A stretch of 21,216 bases of DNA from an uncultured Verrucomicrobiales bacterium (GCA_937916135.1 CALFTQ010000082.1:1-21216), one strand, 5' to 3'. Shown: positions 1 to 8,426, counted from the stretch's first letter. The notes: a model not told the origin generated them from the sequence alone. Made by a program: numbers and translations.

Positions 1-470
1 CTCGTCGCAAACGCGTCTATAAGAAGATTGAACGTCGTGACTCCCGTTACGATTCCGTGCTCGTTGGCCGCCTGATTTGCAAGGTGATGCTGGACGGCAA
101 GCGCTCCCTGGCTGAGCGTATCGTGTACAAGGCTATCGATATGGCCAACGAAGGTACCGATACCGTGAGCCCGCTGGAGGTTCTGACCCGCGCCATCGAG
201 AATGCCAAGCCCCGTGTGGAGGTGAAGAGCCGCCGCGTGGGTGGTGCTACCTACCAGGTGCCGTTGGAAGTGGCTCCTGACCGCTCCGAGGCTCTTGCCA
301 TGCGCTGGATTATCAACTACGCCCGCAACCGCAAGGGTATCCCCATGGCTAAGGCTCTGGCAAACGAAATCAAGGAAGCCGCTGCCAACCAGGGTGCTGC
401 CGTGCGCAAGCGCGATGATGTGCACAAGATGGCCCAGGCCAACCGTGCCTTCGCCCACTTCCGCTGGTAA
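1..470 (+). CDS. rpsG: 30S ribosomal protein S7 (5' end just outside the window)
   Basis: S7 binds the 3' major domain of 16S rRNA, nucleates assembly of the 30S head and lines the E site. The reading frame is open from base 3 and begins RRKRVYKKIERRD. Bases 1-2 are the end of the preceding codon, so probably only the ATG and one further base are missing. The family signature KSRRVGGATYQVP lies near residue 77, followed by LAMRWI and the C-terminal KRDDVHKMAQANRAFAHFRW. All match bacterial S7 at normal length (about 155 residues). An internal start at 57 would cut off the conserved basic N-terminus, so I reject it. The gene is 60 bp upstream of fusA, the usual str-operon order; rpsL should lie just outside the window. 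Confidence 0.97.
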   Translation, partial: RRKRVYKKIERRDSRYDSVLVGRLICKVMLDGKRSLAERIVYKAIDMANEGTDTVSPLEVLTRAIENAKPRVEVKSRRVGGATYQVPLEVAPDRSEALAMRWIINYARNRKGIPMAKALANEIKEAAANQGAAVRKRDDVHKMAQANRAFAHFRW

Positions 471-530
471 GACCGCCTGCTGGAAGTTTTGAATGTAATC
501 TCTGAACTTTAAGACAATTCATATTACTAT

Positions 531-2714
531 ATGGCTAATAACTATAGCAGCCCTGACCGCAAGGCACCGCTTGAGCGCTACCGTAACTTCGGTATCGCCG
601 CTCACATTGACGGCGGCAAGACCACGCTTTCCGAGCGCATTCTGTTCTACACCGGCATGATCCACAAGATCGGCGAGACCCACGAGGGTTCTGCGACGAC
701 CGACTGGATGGAGCAGGAGCAGGAGCGTGGTATCACCATTACCTCCGCTGCCGTTACGACCAACTGGAAACAGCTGCCCGCAGAGGGCTGCCACAAGCTT
801 TTCGAGAACGAGAACTTCCAGCTCAACGTTATCGATACCCCCGGGCACGTGGACTTCACCGCTGAGGTGGAGCGTTCCCTGCGCGTGCTCGACGGCGCCA
901 TCGTGGTGTTCTGTGGTGTTGCCGGCGTGCAGCCCCAGACGCAGACGGTGTGGCGCCAGGCCAACAAGTACGAGGTGCCCCGCCTCTGCTTTGTGAACAA
1001 GATGGACCGCACCGGCGCCAACTTCGCCAATGTGCTCAACGATATCCGCACCAAGCTGGGTGCCAACGCTGCTCCCATTCTGGTGCCCATCGGCGCTGAG
1101 GACCAGCTCTGCGGCCAGATTGACGTGGTGAACCAGAAGGCTATCTTCTACAGCGATTCCGACCGCCAGGGTTCCACCTATGAGATCAAGGACCTGGAGG
1201 GCGAGCTCAAGGAAATCGGTGAGTCCTACCTCGAGGAGCTCAAGGAGTGCGTGGCCAATGTGGACGACGAGCTCGGCGAACTCTTCCTCATGGAGGAGCC
1301 CATCGATGCCCCGACCCTGAAGCAGGCTATCCGCCGCGCTACCATCGCCAACAAGTTCATCCCCGTGGCCGGTGGTTCCGCTTTCAAGAACAAGGGTGTG
1401 CAGGGCCTCCTGGACGCTGTGGTGGACTACCTCCCCAGCCCGCTCGAGTGTAAGCAGGCCACTGTGACCAGCACGGTTGCCACCGGTCTCGATGAGAACG
1501 GCTACGAGGTGTTCGACGTGAAGACGATTGACCCCTCCGATAAGGACAAGCCCGTGGTGCTGGCATTCAAGCTCTGGGCCGACAAGTTCGTGGGCTCCCT
1601 GGTGTTCATCCGCGTCTACACCGGCGTGGTGCGCAAGGGCGACACCGTGTACAACCCCCGTACCCGCAAGCGTGAGCGCGTGGGCCGTCTGCTCCAGATT
1701 CAGGCCAATGTGCACACCGATGTGGACGCCGTGTACTCCGGCGATATCGCTGCCATCGTGGGTCTGAAGAACGCCACCACGGGTGATACCCTGGCTTCCG
1801 ATGACTTCGACTACACGCTTGAGCCCCCCACCTTCCCGGACACCGTGATTTCCATGGCCGTGGAACCCCTCACCAAGGGCGACCAGGAGAAGATGTCCAA
1901 CGCTCTGCAGCGCCTTTCTGCTGAGGACCCCACCTTCCGCGTGAAGACCGATGAAGAAACCGGTCAGACCATCATCGCCGGCATGGGTGAGCTTCACCTC
2001 GACATCATCGTGGACCGCCTCAAGCGCGAGTTCAAGGTGGAGGCCAACACCGGCAAGCCCCAGATCGCCTACCGCGAAACCATCACTGCTTCTGCCGACC
2101 GCGTGCAGGGCAAGCTGGTGAAGCAGTCCGGTGGTCGTGGTCAGTACGGTGACGTGGTGATTGCCATGCGTCCCGGCGAGCGCGGTTCCGGTCTCAAGAT
2201 TGCCAACAAGATTGTTGGTGGTGCCATTCCCAAGGAGTACATGAACGCTGTGTACGCCGGTCTGAACGAAGCCATGAACTCCGGTTCCGTTGCGGGTTAC
2301 CCCGTGGAGGACGTGGAGGTGGACGTGATTGACGGCTCCTACCACGAAGTGGACTCCAACGAAAACGCCTTCAAGATGGCTGCTATCTTCGCTATGAAGA
2401 ACGCCTTTGCCAAGTGCAGCCCGGTGCTGCTGGAGCCCATCATGGCCGTGGAAGTGGTGACCCCCGCTGAAAACCAGGGCGATATCATGGGCGACCTCAA
2501 CCGCCGCCGCGCCATGGTGAAGAACATGGAGCACAAGGGTGCTGAGTGTGTGCTCACCGCCGATGTGCCGCTGGCCGAGATGTTCGGTTACTCCACCGAC
2601 ATCCGCACCCTCTCCAAGGGTCTGGCCTCCTACTCCATGGAACCCTCTCACTTCGAACAAGTACCCCAGAACCTTGTCAACGACATCGTCAAGGCTCGCG
2701 GTGGTAACAAATAA
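531..2714 (+). CDS. fusA: Elongation factor G
   Basis: EF-G is the cytosolic GTPase that drives translocation of tRNA and mRNA and, with RRF, ribosome recycling. The protein has 727 residues against about 700 in E. coli. All G motifs are visible: P-loop AHIDGGKTT (24-32), switch I RGITIT (66-71), DTPGHVDF (102-109), NKMD (156-159) and GSAFKNKG (282-289). The C-terminal domains run to the end with GYSTDIRTLSKGLASYSME. Two small deviations are seen: Gly28 where many EF-Gs have Ala or Ser in the P-loop, and GLA instead of GRA in the last domain. Neither looks disabling. A few extra residues lie between switch I and DTPGH. No SD site precedes the ATG. tuf does not follow; rpsJ starts 38 bp downstream. 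Confidence 0.98.
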   Translation: MANNYSSPDRKAPLERYRNFGIAAHIDGGKTTLSERILFYTGMIHKIGETHEGSATTDWMEQEQERGITITSAAVTTNWKQLPAEGCHKLFENENFQLNVIDTPGHVDFTAEVERSLRVLDGAIVVFCGVAGVQPQTQTVWRQANKYEVPRLCFVNKMDRTGANFANVLNDIRTKLGANAAPILVPIGAEDQLCGQIDVVNQKAIFYSDSDRQGSTYEIKDLEGELKEIGESYLEELKECVANVDDELGELFLMEEPIDAPTLKQAIRRATIANKFIPVAGGSAFKNKGVQGLLDAVVDYLPSPLECKQATVTSTVATGLDENGYEVFDVKTIDPSDKDKPVVLAFKLWADKFVGSLVFIRVYTGVVRKGDTVYNPRTRKRERVGRLLQIQANVHTDVDAVYSGDIAAIVGLKNATTGDTLASDDFDYTLEPPTFPDTVISMAVEPLTKGDQEKMSNALQRLSAEDPTFRVKTDEETGQTIIAGMGELHLDIIVDRLKREFKVEANTGKPQIAYRETITASADRVQGKLVKQSGGRGQYGDVVIAMRPGERGSGLKIANKIVGGAIPKEYMNAVYAGLNEAMNSGSVAGYPVEDVEVDVIDGSYHEVDSNENAFKMAAIFAMKNAFAKCSPVLLEPIMAVEVVTPAENQGDIMGDLNRRRAMVKNMEHKGAECVLTADVPLAEMFGYSTDIRTLSKGLASYSMEPSHFEQVPQNLVNDIVKARGGNK

Positions 2715-2752
2715 ACCAACTCAATTACTAACCTAAACATAACCGCACGTTC

Positions 2753-3061
2753 ATGCAAAGTCCCAAAATCCGCATTCGTCTCCGTGCTTTTGATAGCCGC
2801 GCTATCGACCGCTCCGCTTCCGAGATCGTCGAGACCGCCAAGCGCACGGGCGCCAAAGTCGCCGGACCGATTCCTTTGCCGACTCGTATCGAGAAGTTCT
2901 CTGTGAACCGCTCGGTCCATGTTAATAAGAAATCTGCCGACCAGTTCGAAATCCGTACCCACAAGCGCCTGCTCGACATCGTTGAGCCGACCTCCCGCAC
3001 GGTGGAAGAGCTCAAGAAGCTCAACCTGCCCGCTGGTGTGGACATCACGATCAAGATCTGA
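2753..3061 (+). CDS. rpsJ: 30S ribosomal protein S10
   Basis: S10 is a 30S head protein and, in many bacteria, also the NusE antitermination partner of NusB. The 102 residues match the family along the full length: IRIRLRAFD near the N-terminus, EIVETAKRTGAKVAGPIPLPTR in the middle, then HVNKKSADQFEIRTHKR and DIVEPT. The start ATG follows an A/C-rich leader without SD. This is the first gene of the classical S10 block, here running directly on from fusA, with rplC 46 bp downstream. Confidence 0.97.
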   Translation: MQSPKIRIRLRAFDSRAIDRSASEIVETAKRTGAKVAGPIPLPTRIEKFSVNRSVHVNKKSADQFEIRTHKRLLDIVEPTSRTVEELKKLNLPAGVDITIKI

Positions 3062-3107
3062 TCCCCGCCCGTTTCATTACGAACCTTAACACAGATTTTT
3101 TAATAAC

Positions 3108-3752
3108 ATGTCTTTAGGACTTATTGGTAAGAAGGTTGGCATGACCCGCGTCTTCAACAAGGAGACCGGCGCCATGATTCCCGTCACGGTTATCGACGTG
3201 ACCGGCAACACTTACGGCCAGATCAAGACCGAGGAGAAGGATGGTTACTGCGCCATCCAGGTGGCATTCGACGCTCAGAAGGAGAGCCGCCTTTCCAAGC
3301 CGGTTGCTGGCCACTTCAAGAAGCTGGGCATCGCCCCCGCCAAGCTCCTCAAGGAGTTCCGCGTGGACGCCGCCGAGCTGCCCGCAGAGGGCGCTGAGCA
3401 TCCCGGTTGCACCCTCTTTGAGGAAGGTGCCTGGGTGGACGTGATCGGCACGTCCAAGGGTAAGGGCTTCCAGGGTGTTATGCGTCGTCATAACTTCCAT
3501 GGCTCTCCCATGACGCACGGCTCCATGATGCACCGCCGTACCGGTGGTGTGGGCGCCTGCGCCACGCCGTCCCGCGTGTGGAAGGGCCAGAAGATGCCCG
3601 GCCACCAGGGTAACGAGCGCAAGACCGTGCAGAACCTGAAAGTCGTTCAGGTGCGCAAGGATGACAACGTGATCCTCGTGTCCGGCCCCGTGCCCGGCGC
3701 CAAGGGCTCTTACGTTGTGGTCCGTCCGGCCAAGAAGAAGAACGGTAAATAA
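3108..3752 (+). CDS. rplC: 50S ribosomal protein L3
   Basis: L3 binds the 3' domain of 23S rRNA and sends a loop toward the peptidyl-transferase centre. It starts GLIGKKVGMTRVF, has GTSKGKGFQGVMRRHNF (114-130) and the central-loop region HRRTGGVGACATPSRVWKG, and is 214 residues long (E. coli 209). The glutamine that PrmB methylates in E. coli (Gln150, just before TPG) is alanine here (Ala152, aligned by eye), so that modification cannot occur; many non-proteobacterial L3s lack it too. The C-terminus is lysine-rich. The leader lacks SD and the gene is 25 bp upstream of rplD. Confidence 0.97.
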   Translation: MSLGLIGKKVGMTRVFNKETGAMIPVTVIDVTGNTYGQIKTEEKDGYCAIQVAFDAQKESRLSKPVAGHFKKLGIAPAKLLKEFRVDAAELPAEGAEHPGCTLFEEGAWVDVIGTSKGKGFQGVMRRHNFHGSPMTHGSMMHRRTGGVGACATPSRVWKGQKMPGHQGNERKTVQNLKVVQVRKDDNVILVSGPVPGAKGSYVVVRPAKKKNGK

Positions 3753-3777
3753 ACAAACGAACTAGGAAAACCTATCT

Positions 3778-4386
3778 ATGTCCGCTAATACACTGACAAT
3801 CGAGGCAGCCAACGCCGCCGGCCTCGTGACGGTGGGCCCCGAGAAGGGTAGCCAGGCCGTGCACGACCTGGTGACTGCCTACCGCGCCAACCGCCGCACC
3901 GGCTCCGCCAACACGAAGACCCGCGGTGAGGTTGCTGGTAACAACCGCAAGATCTACCGCCAGAAGGGCACGGGTAATGCCCGTCACGGCGACCACCAGT
4001 CCCCCATCTTTGTGGGTGGTGGCGTGGTGTTCGGTCCCCGCCCCTGCGACTACTCCAAGAAGGTGAACAAGTCCACCCGCAAGCTGGCTCTGCGCCGCGT
4101 GCTGGGCGACATCATCACCGGTGGTAAGGTCGTGACCGTTCCTTCCTTCTCCATCGAGGACGGCAAGACGAAGTCCTTCGTCGCCGCCGTGTCCGAGATT
4201 GCTGAGGGTAAGAAGATCCTCATCATCGCCGACAATTTCGACGAGATGACCAAGCGCGCCGGCCGCAACGTGGCCGAGGTGCTCCTCATGTCCGCCGCTG
4301 AGGTGAACGTGGAGCAGCTGCTGGATGCCCGCAAGGTCGTCATCGTGGAGTCCGCTATGGAAATCATCGCCAACCGCACCAAGTAA
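3778..4386 (+). CDS. rplD: 50S ribosomal protein L4
   Basis: L4 is an early 50S assembly protein whose extended loop forms the constriction of the exit tunnel with L22. The loop is clear at residues 45-90 (TKTRGEVAGNNRKIYRQKGT, then GNARHGDHQSPIFVGG). The globular part and KILIIADNF follow, ending after 202 residues. In E. coli L4 also represses its own operon by binding the leader; that leader would be far upstream or absent here because the genes run on from fusA. An AGGA about 10 bases before the ATG is a possible weak SD. rplW starts 2 bp after the stop, so the pair may be translationally coupled. Confidence 0.97.
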   Translation: MSANTLTIEAANAAGLVTVGPEKGSQAVHDLVTAYRANRRTGSANTKTRGEVAGNNRKIYRQKGTGNARHGDHQSPIFVGGGVVFGPRPCDYSKKVNKSTRKLALRRVLGDIITGGKVVTVPSFSIEDGKTKSFVAAVSEIAEGKKILIIADNFDEMTKRAGRNVAEVLLMSAAEVNVEQLLDARKVVIVESAMEIIANRTK

Positions 4387-4388
4387 TC

Positions 4389-4673
4389 ATGAACGATATC
4401 TACGACGTAATCAAGAAGCCGCGCGTTTCCGAAAAGGCAACCGTGATGCACGAGGAGAACGGCGTGCTTACGCTCGAAGTGGCGGTGAAGGCCACCAAGA
4501 TCGAGATCAAGCAGGCTGTGGAGAAGGCCTTCGGCAAGAAGGTTGCCTCCGTCCGCACCGCTAACTATGATGGCAAGGTGCGCCGCAAGCGCACGAAGGA
4601 TGCCGGCACCGCACCCGCCTGGAAGAAGGCATTCGTGCGCCTGGCTGACGGTGAGTCTCTGGACCTTGTCTGA
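4389..4673 (+). CDS. rplW: 50S ribosomal protein L23
   Basis: L23 sits at the tunnel exit and is the docking site for trigger factor and SRP. The 94-residue product begins MNDIYDVIKKPRVSEKAT, matching the family's I-KPx-TEK start. It continues with VKATKIEIKQAVEKAFGKKV and VRTANYDGKVRRKR, the usual rRNA-binding loop. Only 2 bp separate it from rplD and its own SD would fall inside rplD, where none is seen, which favours coupled translation. rplB follows after 33 bp. Confidence 0.96.
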   Translation: MNDIYDVIKKPRVSEKATVMHEENGVLTLEVAVKATKIEIKQAVEKAFGKKVASVRTANYDGKVRRKRTKDAGTAPAWKKAFVRLADGESLDLV

Positions 4674-4706
4674 TAACTGGAACACGTAAATAGAAAGTAA
4701 GCTATC

Positions 4707-5540
4707 ATGTCCCTCAAGTCATTTAAGCCTACCACTCCGTCCAACCGTTACAAGGTTCTGCCCGCATTCGACGAGATCACCAAGTCCAAGCCTGAAAAGA
4801 GCCTCCTGCAGCCCATCCGCAAGAGCGGTGGCCGCAACAACAACGGCCGCATCACCACCCGCCACATCGGCGGTGGCCACAAGTACCACTACCGCCTGGT
4901 GGACTTCCGCCGCACCCGCACGGAAGCTGCTACCGTGATCGGTATTGAGTATGATCCGAACCGCACCTGCCGCATCGCCCTCATCCAGTACGCTGATGGC
5001 ACCAAGAGCTACATCCTGGCTCCTGTGGGCCTGACCGTCGGCATGACGGTGCAGAGCGGTGAGAACGTGGCTCCCAAGGTGGGCAACGCAATGCCCCTCA
5101 AGAATGTACCCCTGGGTACTGCTATTCACAACATCGAGATTCGTCCCGGTTCCGGTGGTAAGATTGCTCGCTCCGCCGGTCAGCAGGCTGTGCTCTCCAA
5201 CCGTGATGGTGAGTACGCCCTGGTTAAGATGCCTTCCGGCGAAATCCGCAAGTTCCGTGTGGAGTGCTACTGCACCATCGGTCAGGTGGGCAACACCCAG
5301 CACATGAACGAGTCCTCCGGTAAGGCCGGTCGCACCCGTTGGATGGGTATCCGTCCGACCGTGCGCGGTATGTGTATGAACCCCGTCGACCACCCCAACG
5401 GTGGTGGTGAAGGTAAGTCCAAGTCCGGTGGTGGTCGTCAGCACCTGAAGTCCCCGTGGGGTCACGTCAAGGGCCAGAAGACCCGCCGTCTCCGCAAGCC
5501 TTCCGATGTGTTCATCGTGCAGCGCCGCAAAGCCAAGTAA
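4707..5540 (+). CDS. rplB: 50S ribosomal protein L2
   Basis: L2 is a core 50S protein needed for subunit joining and peptidyl-transferase assembly. At 277 residues it is the usual length. It shows RNNNGRITTRHIGGGHKYHY near the N-terminus, the RGMCMNPVDHPNGGGEG signature and a basic C-terminal tail. The functionally important His229 is kept (D228-H229), while the second histidine of the common DHPH motif is Asn231 here. A short serine/glycine insertion follows GGGEG. The leader has no SD. The next gene, rpsS, begins 27 bp downstream. Confidence 0.97.
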   Translation: MSLKSFKPTTPSNRYKVLPAFDEITKSKPEKSLLQPIRKSGGRNNNGRITTRHIGGGHKYHYRLVDFRRTRTEAATVIGIEYDPNRTCRIALIQYADGTKSYILAPVGLTVGMTVQSGENVAPKVGNAMPLKNVPLGTAIHNIEIRPGSGGKIARSAGQQAVLSNRDGEYALVKMPSGEIRKFRVECYCTIGQVGNTQHMNESSGKAGRTRWMGIRPTVRGMCMNPVDHPNGGGEGKSKSGGGRQHLKSPWGHVKGQKTRRLRKPSDVFIVQRRKAK

Positions 5541-5567
5541 TTTTAACCACAAACATTTCTAAGAACA

Positions 5568-5837
5568 ATGGGACGTTCCCTCAAAAAAGGACCCTTCGTA
5601 AGCCAGCCTCTTCTCGACAAGGTTGACGCCCAGCTGCAGAGCGGGGATCGCAAGCCGATCAAGACCTGGAGCCGCGCCTCCATGGTGATTCCGGATTTCG
5701 TCGGTCTCACTTTCCTGGTGCACACCGGTAAGTCTTTCGCCACGGTGTACGTGACGGAGAACATGGTGGGCCACAAGCTCGGCGAATTCGCTCCTACGCG
5801 AATCTTCAAGGCTCACGGCGGCATCGGCAAGAAGTAA
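5568..5837 (+). CDS. rpsS: 30S ribosomal protein S19
   Basis: S19 sits in the 30S head with S13 and contacts the A-site finger region. The 89 residues match the family throughout: MGRSLKKGPFV at the N-terminus, KPIKTWSRASMVIPDFVG in the centre, and GHKLGEFAPTR (65-75) near the C-terminus. The ATG follows an A-rich leader with no SD. In the canonical operon rplV follows directly; here 22 bp of spacer leads to an unrelated exported protein. Confidence 0.97.
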   Translation: MGRSLKKGPFVSQPLLDKVDAQLQSGDRKPIKTWSRASMVIPDFVGLTFLVHTGKSFATVYVTENMVGHKLGEFAPTRIFKAHGGIGKK

Positions 5838-5859
5838 TAAGATTAACCGAACCTGAACC

Positions 5860-6570
5860 ATGACCGCAGCTCACCTCAGCACCTGCCTTGTGACCCTGGC
5901 CGCTCTGGCCGCGGGTACCTGCGCCGGCGCCGGTGAGGGTGGAAATGGTGCTACGGACCGCAAAACCGACCAGCTGGAACGCCAGGTGGCCAGTCTCCGC
6001 GAAAGCTACATGCTTGCCCGGGCAGATGCAGATGCTGCCCGCAAGCAGCTCAGGGAAGTCAGTGCGCGCCTTGAGGCGCTCGGTGGCACCGCCCTGGGCG
6101 GCCAGGAGGAAAAACTCATCGAAATCGCGGCCATGCTCGAATCCACCCGGACCGAGCTGGACGAGGTGCGCCAGGGCAGCCTGCGCCTTGCCTCTGCAGT
6201 GGCAGAGTACAAGCGCAGCGCCATGGTAGAGGATGAGGCCGCCCGGCAGGCTCTGGAGACCGCCCTGCAGGAACTGGAGGTGGCCCTGGGCCTCCGCCAG
6301 AAGCAGCAGAGCGAGTTTGATGGCACGCTGGATGAGGCCAAGGTGCTCAGCATCGACTCCGAATCCGGGCTCATCGTCATCAACGCCGGCCGCAAGGGCG
6401 GGGTGGAAGTGGGCATGCCCATGGAAATCTTCCGCGGCGACCAGCTGATAGCCACCACCCTGGTGACGGATGTACGCAAGAGCGTATCCGGCCTGTTGGT
6501 TCAGCGCCACCTCAACCCGGTGCTCAGCATCGCAGTGGGTGACCGCGTGTCCGTGAAAACAAACGACTAA
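5860..6570 (+). CDS. Exported coiled-coil protein inserted in the S10 operon (unknown function)
   Basis: I do not recognise a named family. The 236 residues divide into three parts. Residues 1-24 look like a signal peptide (hydrophobic LVTLAALAAG, possible cleavage near Ala24), although the n-region has no Lys or Arg and no good lipobox surrounds Cys21. Residues 33-158 are highly charged Glu/Arg/Lys/Gln-rich heptads, a long coiled coil. Residues 160-233 form a compact beta-rich domain (VLSIDSESGLIVINAGRKGG, then VGMPMEIFRG, and VGDRVSV at the end). This resembles the small barrel domains found at the C-terminus of some envelope proteins such as FlgT; that is only a resemblance. It is flanked by exactly 22-bp spacers on both sides, between rpsS and rplV. 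Codons such as cgg and ggg, avoided in its ribosomal neighbours, occur here, suggesting weaker selection for expression. Its product should act outside the cytoplasm. Confidence 0.85.
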   Translation: MTAAHLSTCLVTLAALAAGTCAGAGEGGNGATDRKTDQLERQVASLRESYMLARADADAARKQLREVSARLEALGGTALGGQEEKLIEIAAMLESTRTELDEVRQGSLRLASAVAEYKRSAMVEDEAARQALETALQELEVALGLRQKQQSEFDGTLDEAKVLSIDSESGLIVINAGRKGGVEVGMPMEIFRGDQLIATTLVTDVRKSVSGLLVQRHLNPVLSIAVGDRVSVKTND

Positions 6571-6592
6571 TTCTTCAACAAATACCATAACA

Positions 6593-6931
6593 ATGGAAGT
6601 GAAAGCAGTATACAAGAATGCTCGCATCTCTGCGAAGAAGATGCGCGACGTAGCCGCTGCCGTCCAGGGTATGTCTGTGACCCAGGCTACCGACGTGCTG
6701 AGCTACACCCCCAAGAAGGGCGCTTATCTCCTGAATAAGACCCTGAAGGCCGCTGTGGCCAACGCCGAGAACAACAACGGCCTGTCCGCTGATGAGCTCG
6801 TGCTCAAGAGCGTGATGGTGGACGAAGGTCCCACCTTCCGCCGTACGATGGCCCGCGCCCGCGGTTCCGCTAACATGATCCGCAAGCGCACCTCCCACAT
6901 TACGATCATCCTCGCAAACAAAGAGGCATAA
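6593..6931 (+). CDS. rplV: 50S ribosomal protein L22
   Basis: L22 contacts all 23S rRNA domains, and its beta-hairpin lines the exit tunnel opposite L4. The 112 residues begin MEVKAVYKNARISAKKMRDV. The hairpin DEGPTFRRTMARARGSANMI spans about 77-96, followed by RKRTSHITIIL. Length and motifs are typical. The leader is A-rich with ACA before the ATG and no SD. It follows the inserted exported protein by 22 bp and precedes rpsC by 23 bp, so it is still inside the operon. Confidence 0.97.
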   Translation: MEVKAVYKNARISAKKMRDVAAAVQGMSVTQATDVLSYTPKKGAYLLNKTLKAAVANAENNNGLSADELVLKSVMVDEGPTFRRTMARARGSANMIRKRTSHITIILANKEA

Positions 6932-6954
6932 CCATAACAAACTAACATAACACT

Positions 6955-7686
6955 ATGGGTCAGAAAGTAAATCCTATCGGCTTCCGTCTTGCCGTTACTA
7001 AAGACTGGCGCTCCAAGTGGTATGCTACGGGCAAGGACTATGCCACGAAGCTCCACGAGGACCTCAAGATCCGCAAGTTCATCAAGGACTACACCGCGGA
7101 CCTCAACAAGGATCTCAAGGGCTCCACGCCCGCGATTTCCCGCATCACCATCGAGCGCGCCTGGAACAGCGTCCGCGTGACCATCGCTACCGCTCGTCCC
7201 GGCCTCATCATCGGGCCCAAGGGCAAGAACATCGAGGAAATGACCGCCGCCCTCTCCAAGCTGTGCAGTGGCGCCCAGGTCAAGCTCGACATCATGGAAA
7301 TCCGCCAGCCGGAGCTCGACGCCCAGCTTGTGGCCGAGAACATCGCCACGCAGCTTGAGCGCCGCGTTTCCTTCCGCCGCGCTATGAAGCGCGCCGTGCA
7401 GGTGGCCATGGACTTCGGTGCCGAGGGTATCCGCGTGCGTTGCGCCGGTCGTCTGGGTGGTGCCGATATCGCCCGTGCTGAGCAGTACCGCGAGGGTAAA
7501 GTGCCGCTGCAGACTCTGCGCGCCCCGATTGATTACGGCTTTGCCGAGGCCCGTACCCTGTACGGTATCATCGGTATCAAGTGCTGGATCAACAAGCGCC
7601 CCGAGGTAGCCGGTGCCCCGCAGATGGGTGGTGGCCGTCAGAACCGTGCCCCGCGTCCCCGCCGCGATTCCCGCCGCGACGCCTAA
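6955..7686 (+). CDS. rpsC: 30S ribosomal protein S3
   Basis: S3 lies at the mRNA entry channel of the 30S subunit and has helicase-related roles with S4 and S5. It begins MGQKVNPIGFRLAVTKDWRS, the invariant family start. A type-II KH domain has its GxxG loop as GPKG (87-90), and the C-terminal S3 domain includes RRAMKRAVQVAMDFGAEGIR. The 243-residue protein ends in an Arg/Pro-rich tail. No SD is present; the leader is A/C-rich. rplP follows after 41 bp. Confidence 0.97.
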   Translation: MGQKVNPIGFRLAVTKDWRSKWYATGKDYATKLHEDLKIRKFIKDYTADLNKDLKGSTPAISRITIERAWNSVRVTIATARPGLIIGPKGKNIEEMTAALSKLCSGAQVKLDIMEIRQPELDAQLVAENIATQLERRVSFRRAMKRAVQVAMDFGAEGIRVRCAGRLGGADIARAEQYREGKVPLQTLRAPIDYGFAEARTLYGIIGIKCWINKRPEVAGAPQMGGGRQNRAPRPRRDSRRDA

Positions 7687-7727
7687 TGTCTGAACACACG
7701 AAACTTTAACAATAGGAGAATAAGACT

Positions 7728-8162
7728 ATGCCTTTAATGCCCAAACGTATTAAGGACAACCACCGCAAGATGCACCGCGGCAACCGCGGCGGCAATGCAA
7801 CCAGCGGTGACTATGTTGCCTTTGGCGACTTTGGTCTGCAGGTTCTCACCCGCGGCTGGGTGACCAACAACCAGATCGAGGCTTGCCGTATTGCCATCAA
7901 CCGTTACCTGCGCCGTAAGGGCCGCGTGTACATCCGCATCTTCCCGCAGAAGTCCTTCACCAAGCGTCCGCCGGACACCCGTATGGGTAAGGGTAAGGGT
8001 GCTGTTGAGGGTTGGGTGGCCGTCTGCCGCCCCGGCAACATCATGTTCGAGGTCGGCGGTGTGACTGAGTCCGCTGCTCGTGAGGCTCTCCGCCTCGCCT
8101 CCAACAAGCTGGGTATCCGCACTCGTTTCGTCTATCGCCAGGGTGTTGAACCCCAGGCCTAA
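7728..8162 (+). CDS. rplP: 50S ribosomal protein L16
   Basis: L16 helps position A-site tRNA on the 50S subunit. The protein has MPKRIKDNHRKMHRGNRGG near its start and the signature DTRMGKGKGAVEGWVA (83-98), with a total of 144 residues. Two ATGs are possible, 7728 and 7737. The first has a proper SD (AGGAG at 7714-7718, 9 bases upstream), and the second would put that SD 18 bases away, so I choose 7728. It is one of the few genes in this operon with a good SD. The arginine equivalent to the hydroxylated Arg81 of E. coli appears present before MGKGKG. Confidence 0.96.
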   Translation: MPLMPKRIKDNHRKMHRGNRGGNATSGDYVAFGDFGLQVLTRGWVTNNQIEACRIAINRYLRRKGRVYIRIFPQKSFTKRPPDTRMGKGKGAVEGWVAVCRPGNIMFEVGGVTESAAREALRLASNKLGIRTRFVYRQGVEPQA

Positions 8163-8192
8163 AACTAGTAACCATTCAAAAATTACACTATT

Positions 8193-8396
8193 ATGCCTGT
8201 AAAGAAAGCTAAAGACTTCCGCGGTATGCCCGCCAAGGAGCTCGCCGCCCACATCCGTGGCCTGCGCGAGGAGTACTTCAACCTGCGCATCCAGCAGGCC
8301 ACCGGCCAGCTGGAGAACAACCAGCGCATCCGCATCGTCCGCAAGGAACTCGCCTGCGCCCTGACCGTTCAGGGCGAGGGCAGCGCCGAGGCCTGA
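8193..8396 (+). CDS. rpmC: 50S ribosomal protein L29
   Basis: L29 is a small helical protein next to L23 at the tunnel exit. The 67 residues show the family pattern: MPAKELAAHIRGLREEYFNL, then RIQQATGQLENNQRIRIVRK. Position between rplP and rpsQ agrees with the canonical order. The leader (30 bp) is AT-rich without SD, with A at -3. The C-terminus has about ten additional residues after the conserved RIVRKELA. Confidence 0.95.
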   Translation: MPVKKAKDFRGMPAKELAAHIRGLREEYFNLRIQQATGQLENNQRIRIVRKELACALTVQGEGSAEA

Positions 8397-8426
8397 TAAT
8401 CAAACGAAAACCCAAGGACTTAGAAT

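Noticed and set aside
519..2660. 713-codon open frame on the minus strand
   Set aside because: It is the exact antisense of fusA, rich in His, Gly, Val and Leu with no domain, and is produced by the codon bias of the real gene.
4719..5552. 277-codon minus-strand frame opposite rplB
   Set aside because: It is antisense to a complete, well-conserved L2 gene and the translation is low-complexity without motifs.
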